Shown in pieces: positions 61,668 to 64,000 of a stretch of 64,000 nucleotides of DNA. Made by a program: the position numbers and the translations under genes. Under the pieces are notes generated by a model. The model saw nothing but the letters and a program-made list of their open reading frames with translations. It was not told where the DNA came from and ran no database searches. Each line of letters begins with the position of its first letter. Within the stretch, counting starts at the first letter, position 1. The DNA is taken from contig JAPOZO010000034.1 in assembly GCA_026706025.1 (NCBI GenBank), forward strand, positions 34,637-98,636. The letters are read 5' to 3'. This stretch comes from Candidatus Poribacteria bacterium (GTDB lineage Bacteria; Poribacteria; WGA-4E; WGA-3G).

Positions 61668-62474
61668 TTAATTTCCGAAATGCTGGGCAACGAGTACTAA
61701 GTCGAGAATGTTAACGATCCCGTCGTCATTCACATCAGCCTCTGGATCCGCTTCTCCAAATCGAGAAGCGACAAAGGTGAGATCCAAGATGTTGACCATC
61801 CCATCTGCATTTACGTCATAAGGCATCTCAGGTGTGACCAGATCGAAGCTGGTTAGTTCAAAGATGATATCCTGACTTGTCTCAAATTTAACAGGTCCGA
61901 GATCGGGTGCGAGCCACTGGTAAGAGGTAGAACGACTTGATCCGACTGCAGCGGTGGTTTTTGTGCCTATCCGAATTTTCAGACAGTTCTCAAACGTGCC
62001 AGCCGGTGTAACCACGTCTTCTATAGCAATAACTTTATTAGTACTGGAGACTGTAACGTCACCCACCAGATATACTTCCGTTTCTCCGATGGTCTCCCAC
62101 ACTTCCCCAACTTGAAGTGTTGGTGGAAAAAAGACAGCAGGTGGTGAAAATTCCAGACGCGATACACCGAACACATCACCAAGTTCTGCGACAACTTTAT
62201 GGAGTTTCATCCCTTCCGCATCGATCTCAATAAGGAATGTGTTTGTATTAATCGCGCTTGTCCCTAACACCTCTGTTATAATTTTAAGGGTGCGAAACTG
62301 TTCGCCACTGAGTTCTTCTTCGGGTGTCTCAAGCGTGTAAGTGATACGTTCAGCACTATCTGTGCTTTCTAAGACCCAAGTATTCCCAATATCTGCGGGA
62401 TAGTAGTTCTGTGCAGATGCTGTGCTAACGAGTGCACAGAGTATCGCCGTGAGCAATACGGTATTTATAGTCAC
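61668..62474 (-). CDS. Secreted protein with dockerin-like repeats
   Basis: 268 residues from a GTG at 62474 with AGGAGGATCAA upstream. Signal peptide (VLLTAILCALVSTASA). A beta-domain of about 190 residues with YYPADIGNTWVLES and WLAPDLGPVKFE; then two dockerin-like calcium loops, DVNADGMVNILDLTFVASRF and DVNDDGIVNILDLVLVAQHF, at the very C-terminus. The next gene upstream is a paralogue of the beta-domain. Dockerins may tether it to a partner; alternatively they are a surface-sorting tail. Converges with the plus-strand operon, 6 bases apart. Confidence 0.8.
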   Translation of the reverse strand: MTINTVLLTAILCALVSTASAQNYYPADIGNTWVLESTDSAERITYTLETPEEELSGEQFRTLKIITEVLGTSAINTNTFLIEIDAEGMKLHKVVAELGDVFGVSRLEFSPPAVFFPPTLQVGEVWETIGETEVYLVGDVTVSSTNKVIAIEDVVTPAGTFENCLKIRIGTKTTAAVGSSRSTSYQWLAPDLGPVKFETSQDIIFELTSFDLVTPEMPYDVNADGMVNILDLTFVASRFGEADPEADVNDDGIVNILDLVLVAQHFGN

Positions 62475-62532
62475 TTGATCCTCCTTTTCTTAAGTGAGGC
62501 GCGGTCGCGAAGTACGCCTGCCGTATGCTAAA

Positions 62533-62562
62533 AAACGCCTTGATGGTGACATCAAGGCGTTT
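62533..62562 (-). terminator. Rho-independent terminator
   Basis: On the minus strand the 13-bp stem AAACGCCTTGATG/CATCAAGGCGTTT, loop TCAC, runs into TTTTTTAGC. It lies 28 bases after the stop of the gene ending at 62591. Confidence 0.85.
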
Positions 62563-62590
62563 AATTGAATCGTGTTGATAGTTGTGTCTC

Positions 62591-64000
62591 CTACTTGAGG
62601 ATAACCATCCGTCGGGTTGCAGCAAAATCTGTGGTCTGGAGCGTATAGAAGTAGATACCACTTGAAACACGCTCGCCAACCGAGTTTTTACCGTCCCAAT
62701 ACGCGGCAGTTGATGGTGTCATGTAGGAACCTATCGGTTTCAGCCCTAAATCGAGCGTGCGAATTAGGTGCCCCGCGACATTGTGAATATGGATTGACAC
62801 CTCAGCCGATTTGCTTAACTGATACGGAATCCACGTTTCAGGGTTGAACGGGTTCGGGTAATTCTGTGCCAAAATGGTATCTTTTGGTCGCACGTCGCCG
62901 ACAGTGAGCTGCAGACTGAGGAAGGCGTTGCGAATGTCAGCCGTTGAAACGGTGCGTTGGAAGGGACCGGAGACGGTATTCCCGCGTTCGTCATAAAGGA
63001 CGATTTCGAGTTTATCGCCAGCTTCAACAACACTCTTGCGGTTGAGATCTGCCCAGACAGCAGCAGAACGTTTCGCTTCGCTTGTGACAGTCTCCGTAGC
63101 GATGGTCCCGGTACGGAGGTTTTTTGCGACGAGGATGTATCCTGTGTCTGTCGCCATGTCGCGGATGTCACTGGTGACGACGAACGCCCAAGTGTTTTTA
63201 TTAGTGGAAAGTGTAGGTGCAGCGGGTGCGTCATCAGCGGCTTCAGGTTGGTTATCCCACGCTTTACCGGTGAACTTTACCATACCGCCAGCGGGTGTAT
63301 TGACAATATACCCCATGCCCCCGTCAATGCCAAAACCATCCCCTTCATCAAGGGAGGTATAAGCACTAAACTGCTGAGTTGTCAGATCTAATCGGATAAC
63401 AAGGGTTGCCTCCAACATTGCTGCCAATGATTTTGCGGTATAAGGCTCTTCTGGCATCAATGGGATAGAAATCATGTTTAAACCGGGCTCAAGGGTCACA
63501 TCGAAACCCCATGCTTTTGGCATCATCGGTTCTTCAACCATTGGTTCTGCAGGCACTTCAACCTCAGTGCCCTCTTCGACAGTTTCCTCGGTAGTCTCCT
63601 CAGTTACCTCTTCAGTGATTTCCTCGGTAGTCTCCTCGGTGACCTCTTCGGCAGCTTCCTCGGTAGTTTCCTCGGTAGTTTCCTCAGTCGGTTGCATATC
63701 CTCAGCAGCTGGCATCTCTTCAGCAGCCGGTTCAACTAAGTTGTAACTTGCCAAGTCAAAAACAATACCCCTTGTATCATCTAAGAATTTAACGGGGCCC
63801 ACATCGGGTGCGAGCCATAGGATTTCACGCTCACGTACAATTGTAATTGCCGTGACGGCTTTTCGATTAGTCTCCACCTTAACACAATCTTTGAATACGC
63901 CGATGGAAGTTTCAACGTCCTCAATTGCAACCACTTCTATAGTGCTGGTAATGGTTGCTGCTCCCACGAGTTGCAGTTCTGCTTCCGTCACAATCTCCCA
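62591..64000 (-). CDS. Secreted multidomain protein, N-terminus off window
   Basis: Open to the window edge (469 residues seen, starting WEIVTEAELQL). It begins with the same beta-domain as 61668 (VVAIEDVETS, WLAPDVGPVKF). A 50-residue acidic Thr/Glu repeat (EETTEEVTEE words), a domain with GLNMISIPLMPEEPYTAKSL, and a FlgD-like C-terminal sorting domain follow: QNYPNPFNPETWIPYQLS and WDGKNSVGERVSSGIYFY. The final domain is common on surface or secreted proteins of this bacterial group. A terminator follows at 62533. The N-terminal part may hold a signal peptide outside the window. Confidence 0.75.
   Translation of the reverse strand, partial: WEIVTEAELQLVGAATITSTIEVVAIEDVETSIGVFKDCVKVETNRKAVTAITIVREREILWLAPDVGPVKFLDDTRGIVFDLASYNLVEPAAEEMPAAEDMQPTEETTEETTEEAAEEVTEETTEEITEEVTEETTEETVEEGTEVEVPAEPMVEEPMMPKAWGFDVTLEPGLNMISIPLMPEEPYTAKSLAAMLEATLVIRLDLTTQQFSAYTSLDEGDGFGIDGGMGYIVNTPAGGMVKFTGKAWDNQPEAADDAPAAPTLSTNKNTWAFVVTSDIRDMATDTGYILVAKNLRTGTIATETVTSEAKRSAAVWADLNRKSVVEAGDKLEIVLYDERGNTVSGPFQRTVSTADIRNAFLSLQLTVGDVRPKDTILAQNYPNPFNPETWIPYQLSKSAEVSIHIHNVAGHLIRTLDLGLKPIGSYMTPSTAAYWDGKNSVGERVSSGIYFYTLQTTDFAATRRMVILK

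Noticed and set aside
63474..63746. Plus-strand Ser/Val-rich repeat frame
   Set aside because: Antisense shadow of the Thr/Glu repeat in the 62591-64000 gene.

Overview
The window looks like a chromosomal segment of an uncultivated bacterium of the Candidatus Poribacteria / Latescibacterota type. The basis is gene content: several phytanoyl-CoA dioxygenase (PhyH) proteins, Gfo/Idh/MocA oxidoreductases, ThuA, LamG, GH32-like beta-propeller proteins, a sugar-phosphate isomerase-type TIM barrel, secreted proteins with dockerin-like repeats or a FlgD-like C-terminal domain, and many short palindromic intergenic repeats. This is an inference from protein families, not a database match. No tRNA, rRNA, CRISPR array or intact insertion sequence was found.

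Layout. 1-17.1 kb (almost all minus strand): two paralogous beta-propeller glycosidase-like proteins, a zinc-ribbon/APH-type kinase, an MFS transporter, an aldo/keto reductase, a GH32 enzyme, a secreted metzincin with leucine-rich repeats, two paralogous small membrane proteins flanking a HAD phosphatase and a secreted esterase, a GNAT, a LamG protein, a Rieske ferredoxin and an amidohydrolase. 17.3-23 kb: a tandem PhyH pair with an unusual iron-binding motif (HxG instead of HxD), a class III aminotransferase, a PhyH-HEAT fusion and an SDR. 23-37.6 kb: a MacA/MacB-like adaptor and permease without an ATPase, a second aldo/keto reductase with a GNAT, three Gfo/Idh/MocA proteins, an S10 carboxypeptidase, a SelA-like PLP enzyme, Mrp/ApbC and ThuA.

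37.9-57.3 kb is one long minus-strand block and the most interesting part. In transcription order it has a sigma54-dependent activator; three 17-bp dyads and a perfect -24/-12 sigma54 promoter; a 30-residue membrane peptide; a frameshifted composite protein (degenerate M1-like peptidase, 5'-nucleotidase-like domain, four-haem cytochrome c); three copies of a small secreted four-cysteine peptide gene (two identical), each followed by a conserved stem-loop; an STT3-type oligosaccharyltransferase; a polyprenyl-phosphate glycosyltransferase; a UPF0104 flippase-like protein; and a GT-C glycosyltransferase. Then come a transposase remnant, two ABC-2 permeases, a BlaI repressor with a truncated BlaR1-like partner, and another GT-C enzyme. 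The middle of this block could be a regulated cell-surface system that exports small disulfide peptides next to an N-glycosylation machine; that link is inference.

57.3-59.2 kb is a gene-free repeat island. 59.2-61.7 kb is a two-gene plus-strand operon (TIM-barrel isomerase and an unassigned alpha-helical protein) behind a strong sigma70-type promoter with a palindrome in its spacer. 61.7-64 kb holds two paralogous secreted proteins, the second cut by the window edge.
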